From contig CANXME010002007.1 in NCBI GenBank assembly GCA_948144175.1, positions 310,001-374,000 on the forward strand: 64,000 bases of DNA. Reading direction: 5' to 3'. The notes beneath the pieces were generated by a model. It saw only the letters and a list, made by a program, of their open reading frames with translations, searched no databases and had not been told where the DNA came from. Below are positions 37,174 to 51,598 of this stretch, piece by piece; position 1 is the first letter of the stretch; the number at the start of each line of letters is the position of its first letter. The position numbers and the translations under genes are program-made. Origin of the DNA: Closterium sp. NIES-65 (Eukaryota; Streptophyta; Zygnematophyceae; Desmidiales; Closteriaceae).

Positions 37174-37286
37174 TGAGAAAAGAGAACAAGAATGATTGAA
37201 CTATGAAACAGTTGGGTACAAGTACTAACCCTAATGGGCTACCCCACTACAGCCTACACAAAAGTATAAGCTATGATGTTCTGACA
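37174..37286 (-). repeat. Copia-1 5' LTR (113 bp)
   Basis: TG...CA, with the primer site directly inside at 37,155-37,173 and TATAT directly outside at 37,287-37,291. It lacks 17 bp present in the 3' LTR. Confidence 0.88.
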
Positions 37287-37291
37287 TATAT

Positions 37292-40200
37292 ATTGTGTTT
37301 GTTTTTAGCTAATGGGTGAAAAATATAGAAGACATGAGTTGCTTCATATGGCATTTAGAGTAAATCTATATTGAATCAAGTTTTGCCTAGTTATTTCAAA
37401 ATATAATTTTGCGTCTAACAATTGCGGCACAATGCTTACTAAATGCTTCGCATGCTAATTTGCTATTTTTTCCCATTCATTTTCTCGATTTCTCGAATTT
37501 GCAGTGACGAGTTGATAAATAACAGTTATCACTAGGGAGTTTTGCACGAATGGGAGATGACATAATAAATTTACCTCTAAGGGTGGCATTAGAAAATCGA
37601 GGTCCAATTACAACACCCACCCAACGCATGAGCTACCCGGGGGTCGTTAAGTGTGAGGGGGCGAGGGGGGGGGGGGGGGGGGGTGGGGGGTTGTGTATGC
37701 TCGGGAACGTCAACACTCACCAAACACATCACAAAAACCACCATTGATAGTGCCCTTATCAACTTAGTTCGACCTGGTAGTATCACCTTTCAGGTGCCAA
37801 CTAGTGCAGGTGTATGCAACATATGTGTTATAAGAATTTGGAGAGTGAAAGTGGATATAGTGTGACACAGTGGATATTTCGTCTACCCTGCGCTAATTTG
37901 CCCCAAAATGGGATCTGAAGCGCTTCTCAAAGAAGAAGATTCTATAGTGAGACAGCTGTACAATCACCTCCCCTTTTTTCTTGTGTAAATGGAACATCAT
38001 TAGTTAGGATACAACCTGGCTTTAGTTTCCGCATCTGGACAAAGGGTCCATTGAGTGCCCGAGTCAAGAAGCAACCGTCAAGACTTTCGAATCAAATTGC
38101 GTGCAAGCTTTTTCCGAGTTTTTATACACCCTGTTTTTTAATGTTTGAACAATCGGGAGCCCCGGCTACAGTTCGCACGTGTGCTTGGATTCAGCGGGCT
38201 GGTGCTTGCAACCGAAATGCACTTCAGGAGAACGGTAGACAACGGTTTATGAAAAAACGTGCTTTTGAGTTCGGTTTCGTGCGGCAAAAGTGCTTATACG
38301 GTATGTTCTGGGACCAATTTGGACGCATTGATGTCAGTACAACCGACTTGTCAATATGGAGAATGTCAGTGTGGCGCGAAACAGGGTGTACCTTGGTTCT
38401 CACTTGTTTTACTGACCCCATGCAGAAATCACGCAGCTCACAGGACGTGCGTGGACGTCACACAAACACGAGACTAGCCTTATTAAAGCACATTCCTGCT
38501 CGGTATGGACCCACATTGAAGTGACAGTGCTGAACAATCCTATGACAGCCCAAATCCACGCGATCGTCCATGGTGAGCAGCGTGTGCCGTAATGAACCAG
38601 CAAACTTTTTTTTGTAACTGTGGTATGGACCACGAGGGACAAGAAAAGCCTTTGGTTTGAGCCGAGGATGGCCAGCTTGCCTTCTCTTGCTGGCAACAGA
38701 TCTGATTGAAAATCCCAGGCAGTGCGCTGCCACAGTTGGAATCCAGCTCCGCCGCAACAACCGTCACGCTCTCTGGGTTGCAGGGCGTTTACGGAGTGAG
38801 TTCCGGCCGCCAAAGAGCATTTGTCGCTTGCCCACCATGACATGACGGGACATTTGCCCTGGTTTATCAGCTTAACCAGATTGTGAGACCCTGCCCCGAC
38901 CAAACTCTATTCTAACCAGATAGAATACAGACCTCTTCGAAATCTCCGATTCCGACCCCTCAAAGTTGCTCTTCGTTATTGCTGGGAAAGTCGCCAAATC
39001 AATCAGCTTACTGTTTAACTGATGGTGGATGTCTGCTAACTAGTTTTGATGTCGGTTCCTGGCATGATAGACAGCAGAGCGAGAGGCAAGCAAGCAGCAC
39101 AGGGTCAGAGGGAATTGTACACAGACGAGGAATTTTAAGATGACCACGTCGATGACCACCTTTCCTCTTCAAGTTCTCTTTCAACCATCTCTTCGTCAAA
39201 CTTTTCTGGACACCACTAGTAACGCAGAGTTCGAAGTGAGAATCGTCAAGGGGGATTCAGAACCCCGTGATTTCCTGGCATTCTGCAGTGGTAGGGTGTA
39301 CTTATATGCCGTAAAGGGTGTTCAAAGTAATGCACCAGCTCGACATCGATGCACGTTGGTAAATGTTGACCGTCGGATCAAAACTTCCAACCGTCAGGAT
39401 TCACCAACGTCCCTTGACGTCGAGTTTTGCAGCACTTTGTACCTCCATGAGATCTGCTTTTCACAATGATTGTTTTCCATCACCCTGGTGTTCACACCAC
39501 CTTGACCTGGCTTGACAGGTGTTTGGATCCGCCTTAATTCCCAAGACCTGAATTGCTCAACGCAAGTCAATGCGGGGCAAAACTGTGGGCTGCGGGAGGC
39601 AAACTGTACAGAGTTTGCCCTCGTTTTTTGTAATTCGGTTTTGGGTTTTAAATGGCAGATAAGAATGTGGAACCTTCTCCATTTGTTCAGACAAAATAGG
39701 AATAACACCCTGCCATTCCTGGAAACGCCTCACCAGGCCCCCATTTGTGGCAGGATGAACCTGGGTGTTCTCAAAAACATTTCAAGTACCCAGTCGGATC
39801 CGTCAGGGTTCCCTACATAGCCCACACTTGCGCACGACGCCAAACGAAGGCGCACGGTGGCGAACAACCGGCATGACGAGCTTGCGACAGTGTTTTGCGA
39901 AAAACAACACTTTACAGGCGTTACAGAAAACGCATTTCTCGGAAAATTGCTATGCAACCATCGAGAGCGATCATTTGGACAGCAAACCCATTCACAAACC
40001 CCTGAACACCAGATCATTGCACCAGCCTCCAGCCTTTCCTTACCCAGCTCACTCCAGCCCCATGTTCTGAACGCCATTCATCCATTCCTTCCCGCTTTCA
40101 TTCCCCATATTCGTAGTAAGACGGTGCCTTAATACGCTAGACTATACCAACACACCAAGTACATCTGTAAATCCGGCTTCAAACCCCCTGCATATTTTTA

Positions 40201-40739
40201 ACGTAGCAGTATGGCTGACATTGTAACCGTTGAGGCTGAAGTTGCAGGAACCAATGTGAGCTCTGCCAGTGCCGTAGCCAACAACCATCGCGTCAGATCT
40301 GTGTTCAGCACAGATAGCAGCAGGCTTCCGGCAGCAGTCGTGAACGGAGACGGCCACACGTGGCTCAAGTACGGCAAAAAACGCATCGGAAACCATGTCA
40401 GGTCGTAAATCTCAGGCCATCAGATATTATGTAATTTTTTTCTTTTTCGGAAGAGCAGTTCAAACTCTAAGTTTCTGGGCCAATGGCCCTCGAGACTGCT
40501 GTTCCTGCAAAGGACTTTTCTCAGGTTGTCTTCAACCTTAGCTTCCTGACAGAGCTGATCATGTTGGGAGGCCCTACAGTTCTCTGTTTGGATTTTCTGA
40601 GTAATCAATGATGCTGAGTGTCTCCAAGCCCAGGAATCCTCCCGAGAAACCAGCGTGACCCATTTGTACCCATGGATACGCATGGAATCAGTGAAGGAGA
40701 CGCATCCAGGACAGTAACACATCCTGCTTGTGGTCTGAT
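37292..40739. other. Low-repeat host DNA without a recognised gene
   Basis: Base composition is balanced here, unlike the GC-rich transposons. Only short frames exist on either strand (for example 38,051-38,524 + and 38,409-38,903 -), and I recognise no domain in any of them. A run of about 20 G interrupted by T lies at 37,662-37,690. An intron-containing gene cannot be excluded because the short frames could be exons, but I cannot support a model. Confidence 0.5.
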
Positions 40740-42777
40740 CTAAAGCAAGGGGTGCTCTTCTTTACCACATCAATCCCTCTCACACATTTTTCCTATCGTT
40801 TCATCCTCACTGAGGACGCAGGTAATAGGACAACACATGTGTCTTTCCAGGGCTTCTGAAGCCTGAGGTCCCCTCCACATTTTATTCCCCTCTCATATTT
40901 CTCTTATCCGTACCTCCCTCACGTACGTGCTAGGTCCAATGGCACAACAGATGCATTCTTCTAAGGACCTTCAAGGCACTCTTCATTTCCACATTCCATG
41001 TTTCTCTCACATGTTTCTCTGATCATTTACCCTCCTCACATAGGTTCTAAACCAACGGGTGAGCATGGTCCAAGATCTCTGAAGCATGATCTGCTCTTCA
41101 TCCCCACATTCCATTCCTCTCTCACACCATTCTTTAATCTCATTACCCTCTCAGAGGCTTCAAATAAGTGAAGGCTTTACAAGCGCCTCGTCCAAGGTCT
41201 CCGCAGCCTGAGTTTCTTCTCATTCCCACATTGAACTCCTCTCTCAACCCTTTATTTTATATCTGTACCTCACTCACACGTATTGTAGGACAACAAGAGC
41301 GTGTGGACCTAGATTCTTGAAATCTGAGCTACTCCTCATTCCCAAGAGCCAATCCTCTCTCACATGATTGCCTTCTATTTACCCTCCTCACGCAGGCGCT
41401 AGGACAATAGGTGCGCTTGATCCAAGACCCTCTGAAGCATGACATCATTTCCACATCCCATTCCTCTCTCACACCACTCTTGTCTTGTATCTATTCACCC
41501 TCCTCACATAAATGCTAGAACAGCAGGCGCGCCCCGCCCAATACCCCTGATGCATGAGCTGCCCCGCATTCTCACAATGCATTCCCCTCTCACATGCCTC
41601 TCCTATCTCTTCCACCCGCCTTCTGTATGTGCTAGGAAAACAGTTGCGTTGACGTCCACAATCCCTGGAGCCTGAGTTATTTCATTCCAAAGTTTCACTT
41701 ATCTCTCACATGTTTCCCCTTTATCCCATGCAGGAACAACACATGCGCCTGCTCCAAGATATCTGAAACCCGAGTTACTCCTCATTCCCGCATTCCATTC
41801 CTATCTCACATGTTTCTCCATTCCCTTTACCTGCCTGACAAGTGTGCTTGGACCAAGATTCTTGAAGCCTGACTCACTCCTCACTCCCAAGATCCAATCC
41901 TCTCTTGCATGGTTCTCTTCACCCTCCTCGCTTAGGAGCTAAGACAATGGATGCGCTCGGAGCAATCTTGAAGATTCCTGAAGCATGAGATCAGTTCCAC
42001 ATTCCGCTCCCCTCTCACAACTTTATCTTATCCCTTACCCTCGTAGAACAACAGGTGTGCCTCGCCCAAGGTTCACGATGAGTTAACCTTCATTCGTATG
42101 TTCCATTCCTCTCACACATATATCTCCTAACATTTTTCCCATGCTGTTACAACAGGTGCTTCTGATCCAAGATCTCTGAAGCCTGAGTTATTCCTCATGC
42201 CACATTCTTTTCCTGCCTGACATGTTTCTCTTTTCTCTTTACCTCCCTCACAAGTGTGCTTAGACAAGGATATTTTTTCCAAATGATTTTTTTTTTTCCC
42301 AAGATTCGTTCATCTCACATTTTCACTCATCTTCACCCTCCTCACTCGGTGCTAGGACAACGGGTGCGCTTGGTCCAATTTCCCTGAAGAACAATATTAT
42401 TTCCACATTCCACTCCTCTCTCGCACCTTTCTTGTATCTCTTTACCCTCCTCACATAAATGCTAGAACAACAGGTGAGGCCCATCCAAAATCCCTGAAGA
42501 ATGAGTTGCCCCTCATTCTCACATGTCCCTCTTATCTCTTCACCCACCCTCCCAGACCCCCTGCATGTGCTAGGACAGCATGTACGCCGTGGTCCACGAT
42601 TCCTGAAGCCTGCGTTACTCCTCATTCGCAAGTTCTGTGCCTCTCTCATGTTCCTCTCTTTATCCCATAACCGCAGGTGCGCTTGGCCGAAGTTCTCTGA
42701 ATCCTGGGAGACTCTTCATCCCCTCATTCCCTTCCTGTCTCACATGTTTATATTTTCTCTTTTATCCCCACATGCAG
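40740..42777 (+). repeat. Degenerate tandem array with ~100-130 bp units resembling 3' splice sites
   Basis: About 17-20 diverged units. Each has a pyrimidine-rich stretch (ctctcacatgtttctc...ttaccctcctcac), then a gcaGGTGCTAGGACAACAGG-like block, then gcttggtccaagatccctga and agcctgagttactcctcattcccacattcc. The last unit runs into the open frame at 42,778. The block looks like polypyrimidine-AG followed by a short exon start, repeated. I see no long frame inside the array. Confidence 0.7.
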
Positions 42778-44308
42778 GTGCTACTACAGATGCGCCTGGT
42801 CCAATAGTCCAATGGCGTGCCTTGCCAGAAAAACCATGGACTTCGGCCCTGCACGCCGTACTATGAGCCGCACCACGGGTGATACTCATGAGCCTACTGC
42901 AGACGCCAATGGGTTGGGCAACACCAGTGTAACACCGCACACCATGGTGGCATCTGCTGAGGAGATAACAGCTGACACCGCCGGCAGCACCCCAGTCTAT
43001 CACTCAGACCCAATCTCATGCCCAGACTCAGTCCACCGTGGAGCACCTGTCAGCCATGAGCTCACGGTGGTCACTGTGTACCATCATGACCACAACCACC
43101 AGGAGCGTGGGCCTCCCCCACGGCGCCACAAGCGTCAAGCAGCCCGGCTTGAGAAGGCGGCAGCTGCAGCGGCAGCAGTGGCGGCAGCAGCAGCGTCTGC
43201 CAGCAAGCTGGTCAAAGCGAGGACGCTTTCCCCAAGGCTCACAAAGATTCTTGCCAAGGCCCAGGAGAACTGGCTAATGATGGGTGCTAGTCAGGAGGAA
43301 GATGCTTCACACCCCTCTTCACACCCCCCTTCACATGCCCTTTCACATGCCCCTTCATATGCCCCTCTACATGCCCCTGCCCCTTCACATGCCCCTTCAT
43401 ATGATCCTTTAGTTCCCCTTTCACATTCCCCCTCACATCTGCCTTCACATGTCCCTTCACACGCTGCTTCATATTCCCCTTCACATGCCCACTCACATGC
43501 TGCTTCACATGCCCCTTTGCATCCCCCTTCATATGCCCCTTCACATGCCCCTTCACATGCCCCTTCACATACCCCTTCACATACCCCTTCACAGAACCCT
43601 TCACATACCCCTTCACATACCCCTTCACATACCCCTTCATATACCCCTTCACATACCCCTTCACATTCCCCTTCACATTCACATGCCACTTCACATGTAG
43701 CTTCACATCCCGATTCACATGCCCATCCACATGCCCCTCTGCATCCCCCTCTGCATGCTTCTGAGCACGCCCCCCATCACCACCCTCTGCACGCCCCTCT
43801 GCACGCCCCTCTGCATACCCCTCCCCAAACCCCTCCACATGGCCCACACTCCTCTCCGCACGCCCTTCCGTGTGTGTACAGTTGGGGTTCCCTTAGCCCG
43901 TTTCCCTCGAGATGCAGCAACCGACTCGAGCAGCAATCACAATCGGCAGGGCAGTCTGTGGCCGCACACATTGCAATAGTGACAGAAGATCAGGAATGTG
44001 AAAACCAGGGGCAAGCAGATGAGCCACAGCTGCAGGTCGATTTCTTGCCAACAGACGCTACTTTGGGCCTTGCGGGATGTTGTTGGGGCAGCAGCAGCAG
44101 TGCTGGTCGATTGCTGCAGCACAAGCAGCAGGAACAGCAGCAGGAGCGGCAGCAGCAGCAGGTGCACCACCCTATATTTGATGTGCTTGGTGGAGGCAAC
44201 AGCATGAGTGTTCAAGACTTTATAGAGTGCAGCAGTGCTGTGACAACGCAGAAAGCAAATCACATTGTTGAAATCATTCGGAGCCAGTATATTGCTATGG
44301 ATCTGTAA
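42778..44308 (+). CDS. Unrecognised Ser/His/Pro-repeat protein, possible terminal exon
   Basis: A 498-codon frame begins at ATG 42,812 and stays open upstream to a CAG acceptor-like site at 42,775-42,777 preceded by a pyrimidine tract. It may therefore be a last exon beginning near 42,778. Features: a basic stretch GPPPRRHKRQAARLEKAAAAAAA near residue 100; a helical-looking segment SASKLVKARTLSPRLTKILAKAQENW; a long SHAPSHTPSH-type repeat, about residues 165-350; a Gln-rich stretch; and a non-repetitive end, HHPIFDVLGGGNSMSVQDFI. The function is unknown and I recognise no family. The repeat also gives open frames on the - strand, so coding status rests on the splice-like context and on the ordered non-repeat ends. 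Confidence 0.45.
43309..43860 (+). repeat. 12-bp minisatellite within the Ser/His/Pro frame
   Basis: Roughly 45 imperfect copies of a 12-mer (cacatgccccctt-like: CCTTCACATGCC / CCTTCACATACC) encode a four-residue P-S-H-A/T unit on +. Since 12 is a multiple of 3, copy-number changes keep the frame. Confidence 0.9.
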
Positions 44309-44505
44309 CATAAGTATGGCAAAATCCATATTTAGGTTTACCGATTAATATACCTACCAATGTTAAGAACGGTAGCCTAAAGGAAAACTACGAGAAGCAG
44401 TAGGGGAAATAGTAAGAAGCTGGATAAGTGGGAAAGTTGGACAGTGAGAGCGAGTGAGGGAGACAGCAAGAGAGAAAGAGAGGGAGAGAGACAGTAAGGG
44501 GTTGA

Positions 44506-44509
<4 letters not shown>

Positions 44510-44586
<77 letters not shown>
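44510..44586. repeat. (GA)n upstream of LINE B4
   Basis: About 77 bp of GA following a GA-rich lead-in (44,445-44,509). A family B 3' fragment begins at its end. Confidence 0.95.
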
Positions 44587-46680
<2,094 letters not shown>

Positions 46681-49600
46681 AGGACGTGACCGCGGGCACG
46701 ATCTTGAGGGGAGCTTCCTCAGCAGCCATAGCGACCCCCCCCCCCCCAAGCAGTCGCTCCAGGGCCCTCATGCTCGGAAGGATCCTCGGGTTTCAAGGGT
46801 AGACGGAGGAGCCTCCACAGACCCTGCGCGGCGGCATCACATACAAGGTCATGCTGGCTCTCGCTAAGCTGAGGGTCGGGGGACGCAAGGTTCCGCCCTT
46901 CTAGGCCATAATGCAGTTGCCCCAGCACCGTCGCAACGTGGGACAAGCACGCGCCAACCTTTACCATCCGACGCTCTCAGCGGGGAATGTCAACGATGAG
47001 AGGAGTCTACACATCCCACTTTCCAGCCCCAAAAATGCTCAAGGAGTCGCAGGGTTTCCCACCACCGGGCGTCATCCTCAGAATCCGAGGCATCAGGTGG
47101 GTGATTGGTAGACCCCCACCGGGACGGAGGAGGAGGAAAACGGGCGACAGGACGAGGGTCACGAGGAACGAGAGGCTGCTCTCACTTGGGGGGGGGGGGG
47201 GGGGGGGGGGGAGGGGGGTGCACATACGAGACAGATTGAAGCACATGGACGGCTGAAGGCCGCGAGCAGCATCGGAACAGGAACGCAGGGCACGAGAGGT
47301 GCCACTATGGCCAATGCTAACTGTGAGGTTGGGTGGAGGTGAAGGAAGAAGTTGCGGAGACGTCTGCAAAGACGGCTGAGGCAGGGGATGGGAGAACGGA
47401 ACTAGCCCCGACGAATGCGGGTGCGACAACGATCACGATGCTAGCAGTGGAAGTTGCTGCTGCTGCGACTGTGACGCATGAAGTTGAGGCTACTAAAGCA
47501 GGGGACGGAACAACTACGGCTGGAAGGCGCGCGGAGGACGAGGCGGAAGACGATGGCGGAAGGACTGCCCGCGGGGCCGTAGATAGGGATGGGCATGTAT
47601 GCAGGGGGGACCGATACATCGGATTTAGAGGACTGGAGGAATCGCCTCGTGGACGCACCGGGTCGCCACCGACCTCGGCTTTGACCAGGTCAGCGACGAC
47701 TCGAAGCAGGGCTCGCACCCACCCGCCCTTGGCCTCTTGTGGGGTGGACGCAACAGGATGAACTGCCACGATCTGCTGCCGTGGCAGGCTGCGACGCTTG
47801 CAAGTCATCAGCACGACGCCAAAAAACAGACGCGGCGGAGCACGGTGACGATGCAGATCCGTAGCCCGTAGACATAGGAGAGGACGCCGGTGAAAAACGA
47901 AGAGAATATGTGAGCAACAGAGACCGGGCACCGACGACAACGGGCCGGCACGAGCCGGCAACGAGCTCTGCAGGAGCTGGCCGACCACCGAGCGGCAGGA
48001 TGGTGGCCGCCAAACGCGGCACCGACATTGGCAAGGGGAGCCCGGGGGAGAGGCTAAGACTGGAAGAGAGGCCTGGGGGGGCTAGTGAGAGCAGTGGTGA
48101 GGGAGACAGCCAGATCTGGGCACTGGCGGGAAAGGCACGGAAGGCCAGAATTGGTAGTCGCGGGGCAGACTGATAACTTCATCAATGAGGAAGGAGATGG
48201 GAGTGGCAAGGAATATATGGAGTCGGAAGAGGCTGAATCTGAGAATGTCTCTTTAGAGGCAGAGCATGGGGTGCCCAATTCTAGCATAAATTAAGGACGT
48301 GGGAGGGTGCGAAACGCCCTGGCGGCAGAGGTGGCGGAATCATGCAAACAACCCAACATTGTGGCAGTCAACGAGGAACGCTCGCCATCCAACATTGCTG
48401 ATGACGAGACAACGTGTCGTTGAGAGGAGGAATGGGATATGGGACCATTGCACAACAGCGCACAACCGTTCCTAGTCCCGAAACTTCCTCCTCAAATCCT
48501 GGGGGTCTATAGCAACTGCCTCACAAATCCCCTACTGTGACTTTCCAAGAAACCCACCTGCCAATGAGAGTGACGACTCCTTCCGCGACTGGCACTTAAG
48601 GCGAGCATTGAGAAAGCATCTGGAAACGGGTGGGGCGAAGTGGAGACAAGCTCCACCAGTTCAAGTCAGATAAGTGGGACATGCTGTACTCACAGGCCTT
48701 CACCATCCCACAAAACTCCCAACCGAGCCGACATCAGCCAGACCCTAAGGGCATCTGCGCCAGGGCCGAAGGCTTGGTTCAGAAATTGAACCTATCCAAA
48801 GCAGCTGAAGCATTGCAAACGTCGCCATGAGCCCCCAATCACAACATTGGAGGCATTACGAGCTGAACACCCGAAGTCCTCACGAGAAATCATGGGCTGG
48901 GTAACAGGGTTCACATCGTCCAACCTCTTGACCTCAGCTGAAACTTTTCACGAAGCATTGGCGAAGTGCCCAAGAGCACTTGCGAGACCCTGCCCTGGCA
49001 AACGGAGAAGTCTTTTCGTACCTACACAACCTCATCAACTACCTCCTCAGCACACACAACTTAGCGGATCTAACAAAATAGTTGTTACTGTCCAGATTAA
49101 TTGCTTTAGAAAAGCCAGCTAGGGGCATGAGGCCCATAGCCATTGTGAAGCTATACTTCGACTAACAGCAAAAGCGGCGTTGAGGGAGCTAAGCGGACCG
49201 ATCCGGGAGTACTTCCTACCGGTACAATTCGGTGTGGCCATCCCAGGAAGAGCAAAGTGTATCGTCCACACTGTTCGCGCTCTATTATCCAAAGACTCAA
49301 AGAGAATAGCGCTACAACTGGACATCAAGAACGCCTTCAACTCGATGGAACGCACCTGTTTCCTAGAATCTCTCATTTTCTTTGGATTGCATAATACCCC
49401 TAATAAGGGCGTTATATGGCACGCCCTCCCGCCTACTGAGTGACCAAGGCTTTGCAGCGCCTTGCATCGAGAGCGCACGCGGCGTGCGCCAGAGATATCT
49501 GCCATATAATTTGGTGGCGTCAGTGGACGGCATTTGTGTGCTGGGAAGCCCTATTGGAACAACAGTCTACAGGAGGCGCATGATCACAGTGTACCTGGAA

Positions 49601-51220
49601 TCGGTGGCCGCTCTACTTTACCCTGATCAGCAACATTCAGCCGCAACATGCGCTGCTACTGCTGTAACGGCGTGTTTCCCAGCGCATATCTTACGTGCTG
49701 TGTACAACACCAGCAGGCCTCATTCCCTTGGAAGGGAGCGAGAGATTGGTCTGGACGGCCTTGAAAGCGGCACACCTGCATGTGCCAAAGGAGGAACTCT
49801 AGCAGAGCCTGCTATGGAGGCAAGTGACACTGGCGGTGTGCCTGAGTGGCCTACGCCTGATAGACCTAGTCTTAGAGGCGACGACGGCCTACCTGGCCTC
49901 ACTGAGCGCGGTCCACTCCCCTACGAATCTGCAACCCAGAGCAACTAAACCACCCACTACGCGAAGCGGGCCCGGCTCATCTCACCCGAATGGGGCGGAC
50001 CAACAGCAGCAGTGAGGGACACCCTTAGGGTCCTGAGGAGCAAGATACCCGAGAGTGCACTGCATGAACACCACCAGCAGTGGGGAAAAAAAGGGCAGCT
50101 GCAGCTCGGACTCTCACACCAAATCAACCTAGACCGAGCCGCGGAACTGATAGGAGACGCAAAAACTGACATGCCAGGGAAGTACAACGGTCACGTGGTG
50201 CGCCTACTGAGCATATAGTCGCAAGGGGCAAGGGACTGGCTGCACGTTATCCTCACCAAAGCCGGCCTTACCTTCTCACCTGGCTAGTTCGCCATGTCGC
50301 TGGGCTTCCGGCTCAGCCTCACACGGGCAGTAACGGAGCGTTGTCCCTACCAAGGCCAATGCACCAAAATCAGATACAAGAGCTTACCCTTCTGCGGTGT
50401 GCGGACGGAGGGTACCGCACTAACACACACAACGCACTAGTACACGCGGCGTTCCGAATGGCATACAAGGCCGACTTCCTAACCCTATACGAAATGACAA
50501 CTTTCTCACCCATAGTCAACCCTAAAAGGGCAGACCTGGTCATCCGTGATTGGGAATCGGGGGAGACGTGGGTCACGGATGTGACAATGACCGACCCAGT
50601 ACTCCAGCGCCGGGACACCCGGGGTAGGAAACTACCAAAATGGGCGGAAACGAAGGCAGCAAGGATGAAGAGAGGGTTGTACGAGGTCCGCCCACAGTTT
50701 CAGGGTGCCTTGGCCTAGCTGTAGAGACCTATGGGTGACTCGCTAGGGACATCGAGAAGTTCTTCTGTATCCTGGGTACTAGTACAGCAAAAAAGAAGTA
50801 CCGCTAGGGGAGGCTCGCCACGGTGGCCTCCAGACATACTGCCCACTATCGATAGCGTTGGCTGGTCATGCTGCAAGGTTGCCGGGCCAACGCCCTCTTG
50901 GCTTAGTCGAACAGGGCGACGGAGGCAGCTTTCCCACATGCCCCGACTGACCCGTGGAAGCAGGGGCCGGGGGACCTATCGCAGGTTATGGAAGATGAGG
51001 TGGAGGTGGAGTGGGAATTGGGGGAGTAAGAGGCTGGAGGGGCAGCCAGGAGAGGGCCTACAGCAGGGCAGGCCTTTGGGGTTGGGCTTAGAAATGTTGA
51101 AGGTATGTATGCCGTGCTGGTCTTACATAATACGATTGTCTTCCTTGGAACACAGCTTACATGCCTAGGCTTGGCTATACTTGTCCTGAATGTACCAATA
51201 TCAATGAAGGAGTATTTGAG
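46681..51220 (+). pseudogene. LINE B6: decayed near-full-length family B copy with RT deletion
   Basis: The N-terminal part (46,690-46,900) aligns with B1 6,225-6,430 at nucleotide level. Protein matches return at 49,160-49,420 (LRELSGPIREYFLPVQFGVA, LQLDIKNAFNSMERT) and 49,470. There ESARGVRQR is followed directly by VASVDGICVLGSPIGTTVYR. The stretch holding GDPLGPLLFA and YADD is missing, so the RT active site is deleted. The C-terminal part at 50,520-50,690 keeps PKRADLVIRDWESGETWVTD and VTMTDP. Many stops and frameshifts are present. It ends ATCAATGAAGGAGTATTT just before (GA)n at about 51,221. An oligo-C run (46,737-46,749) and an oligo-G run (about 47,190-47,211) lie inside. Confidence 0.75.
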
Positions 51221-51258
51221 AGAGAGGAAGGGAGAGAGAGAGAGAGAGGAGGGGGGGG

Positions 51259-51292
<34 letters not shown>
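51221..51292. repeat. (GA)n between LINE B6 and LINE A3
   Basis: Imperfect GA (with GGAAGG and a GGGGGGGGGG interruption) running into the first 5' unit of A3. Confidence 0.9.
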
Positions 51293-51546
51293 CACCTAGG
51301 CCTCTTCCCTTGGCCTCTCAGCCCTTCTTCTCTAGTATAAAGGCTCTAGCAGCCAGCCTAGCTCCTCATTGTTCGGTTATTCATTTTCCTAACCGAGCGG
51401 CTCAGAGAGAGGAGAGAGAGAGAGAGAGAGAGAGGCACCTAGGCCTCTTCCCTTGGCCTCTCAGCCCTTCTTCTCTAGTATAAAGGCTCTAGCAGCCAGC
51501 CTAGCTCCTCATTGTTCGGTTATTCATTTTCCTAACCGAGCGGCTC
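51293..51546 (+). promoter_or_regulatory. Tandem leader/promoter-like units of LINE A3 with TATAAA boxes
   Basis: A ~112-bp block starting gcacctaggcctcttccctt and ending ctaaccgagcggctc occurs twice, 143 bp apart, with a short GA tract (51,405-51,433) between. Each copy has CTAGTATAAAGG (TATAAA at 51,336-51,341 and 51,479-51,484). The sequence differs from the equivalent A1 units (471-586 and 680-790), although the ORFs are close relatives. Promoter function is inferred from position and the TATA motif only. Confidence 0.55.
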
Positions 51547-51550
51547 GCGC

Positions 51551-51598
51551 CGGCCGCCTTCGGCGGCCGACGCTCGACAGCGCGGCCTTCGGCCGCGC
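51551..51598 (+). other. Paired GC hairpins in the LINE A3 leader
   Basis: Stem CGGCCGCC / GGCGGCCG with loop TTC (51,551-51,569) and stem GCGCGGCC / GGCCGCGC with loop TTC (51,580-51,598), followed by GTGAGGGGTGACAAGG. Both stems are identical to those of A1, while sequence further upstream is unrelated. Confidence 0.6.

Larger units (their letters stand above)
16124..37286 (-). mobile_element. Copia-1: old Ty1/copia element split by two nested Copia insertions
   Basis: The short LTRs (16,124-16,253 and 37,174-37,286, both TG...CA) are flanked by a perfect 5-bp duplication, TATAT. A primer-binding site complementary to initiator Met tRNA (TGGTATCGAGCAGG, - strand) lies immediately inside the 5' LTR at 37,155-37,173. 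The element reads on the - strand: leader and gag (34,724-37,173), protease/integrase (26,560-28,213), then RT/RNase H (16,466-19,068). It is interrupted by Copia-3 and Copia-2. Removing both insertions leaves about 7.2 kb, close to the 7,486 bp of the related Copia-2. Several frameshifts and a nonsense codon make it non-functional. Confidence 0.92.

Noticed and set aside
38051-38903. Overlapping 157-aa (+) and 164-aa (-) frames as host genes
   Set aside because: They are short, mutually overlapping, with no recognised motif and no splice-supported extension.
40740-42777. CRISPR-like array
   Set aside because: The units are diverged, ~100-130 bp, without constant short repeats and unique spacers, in eukaryotic DNA.
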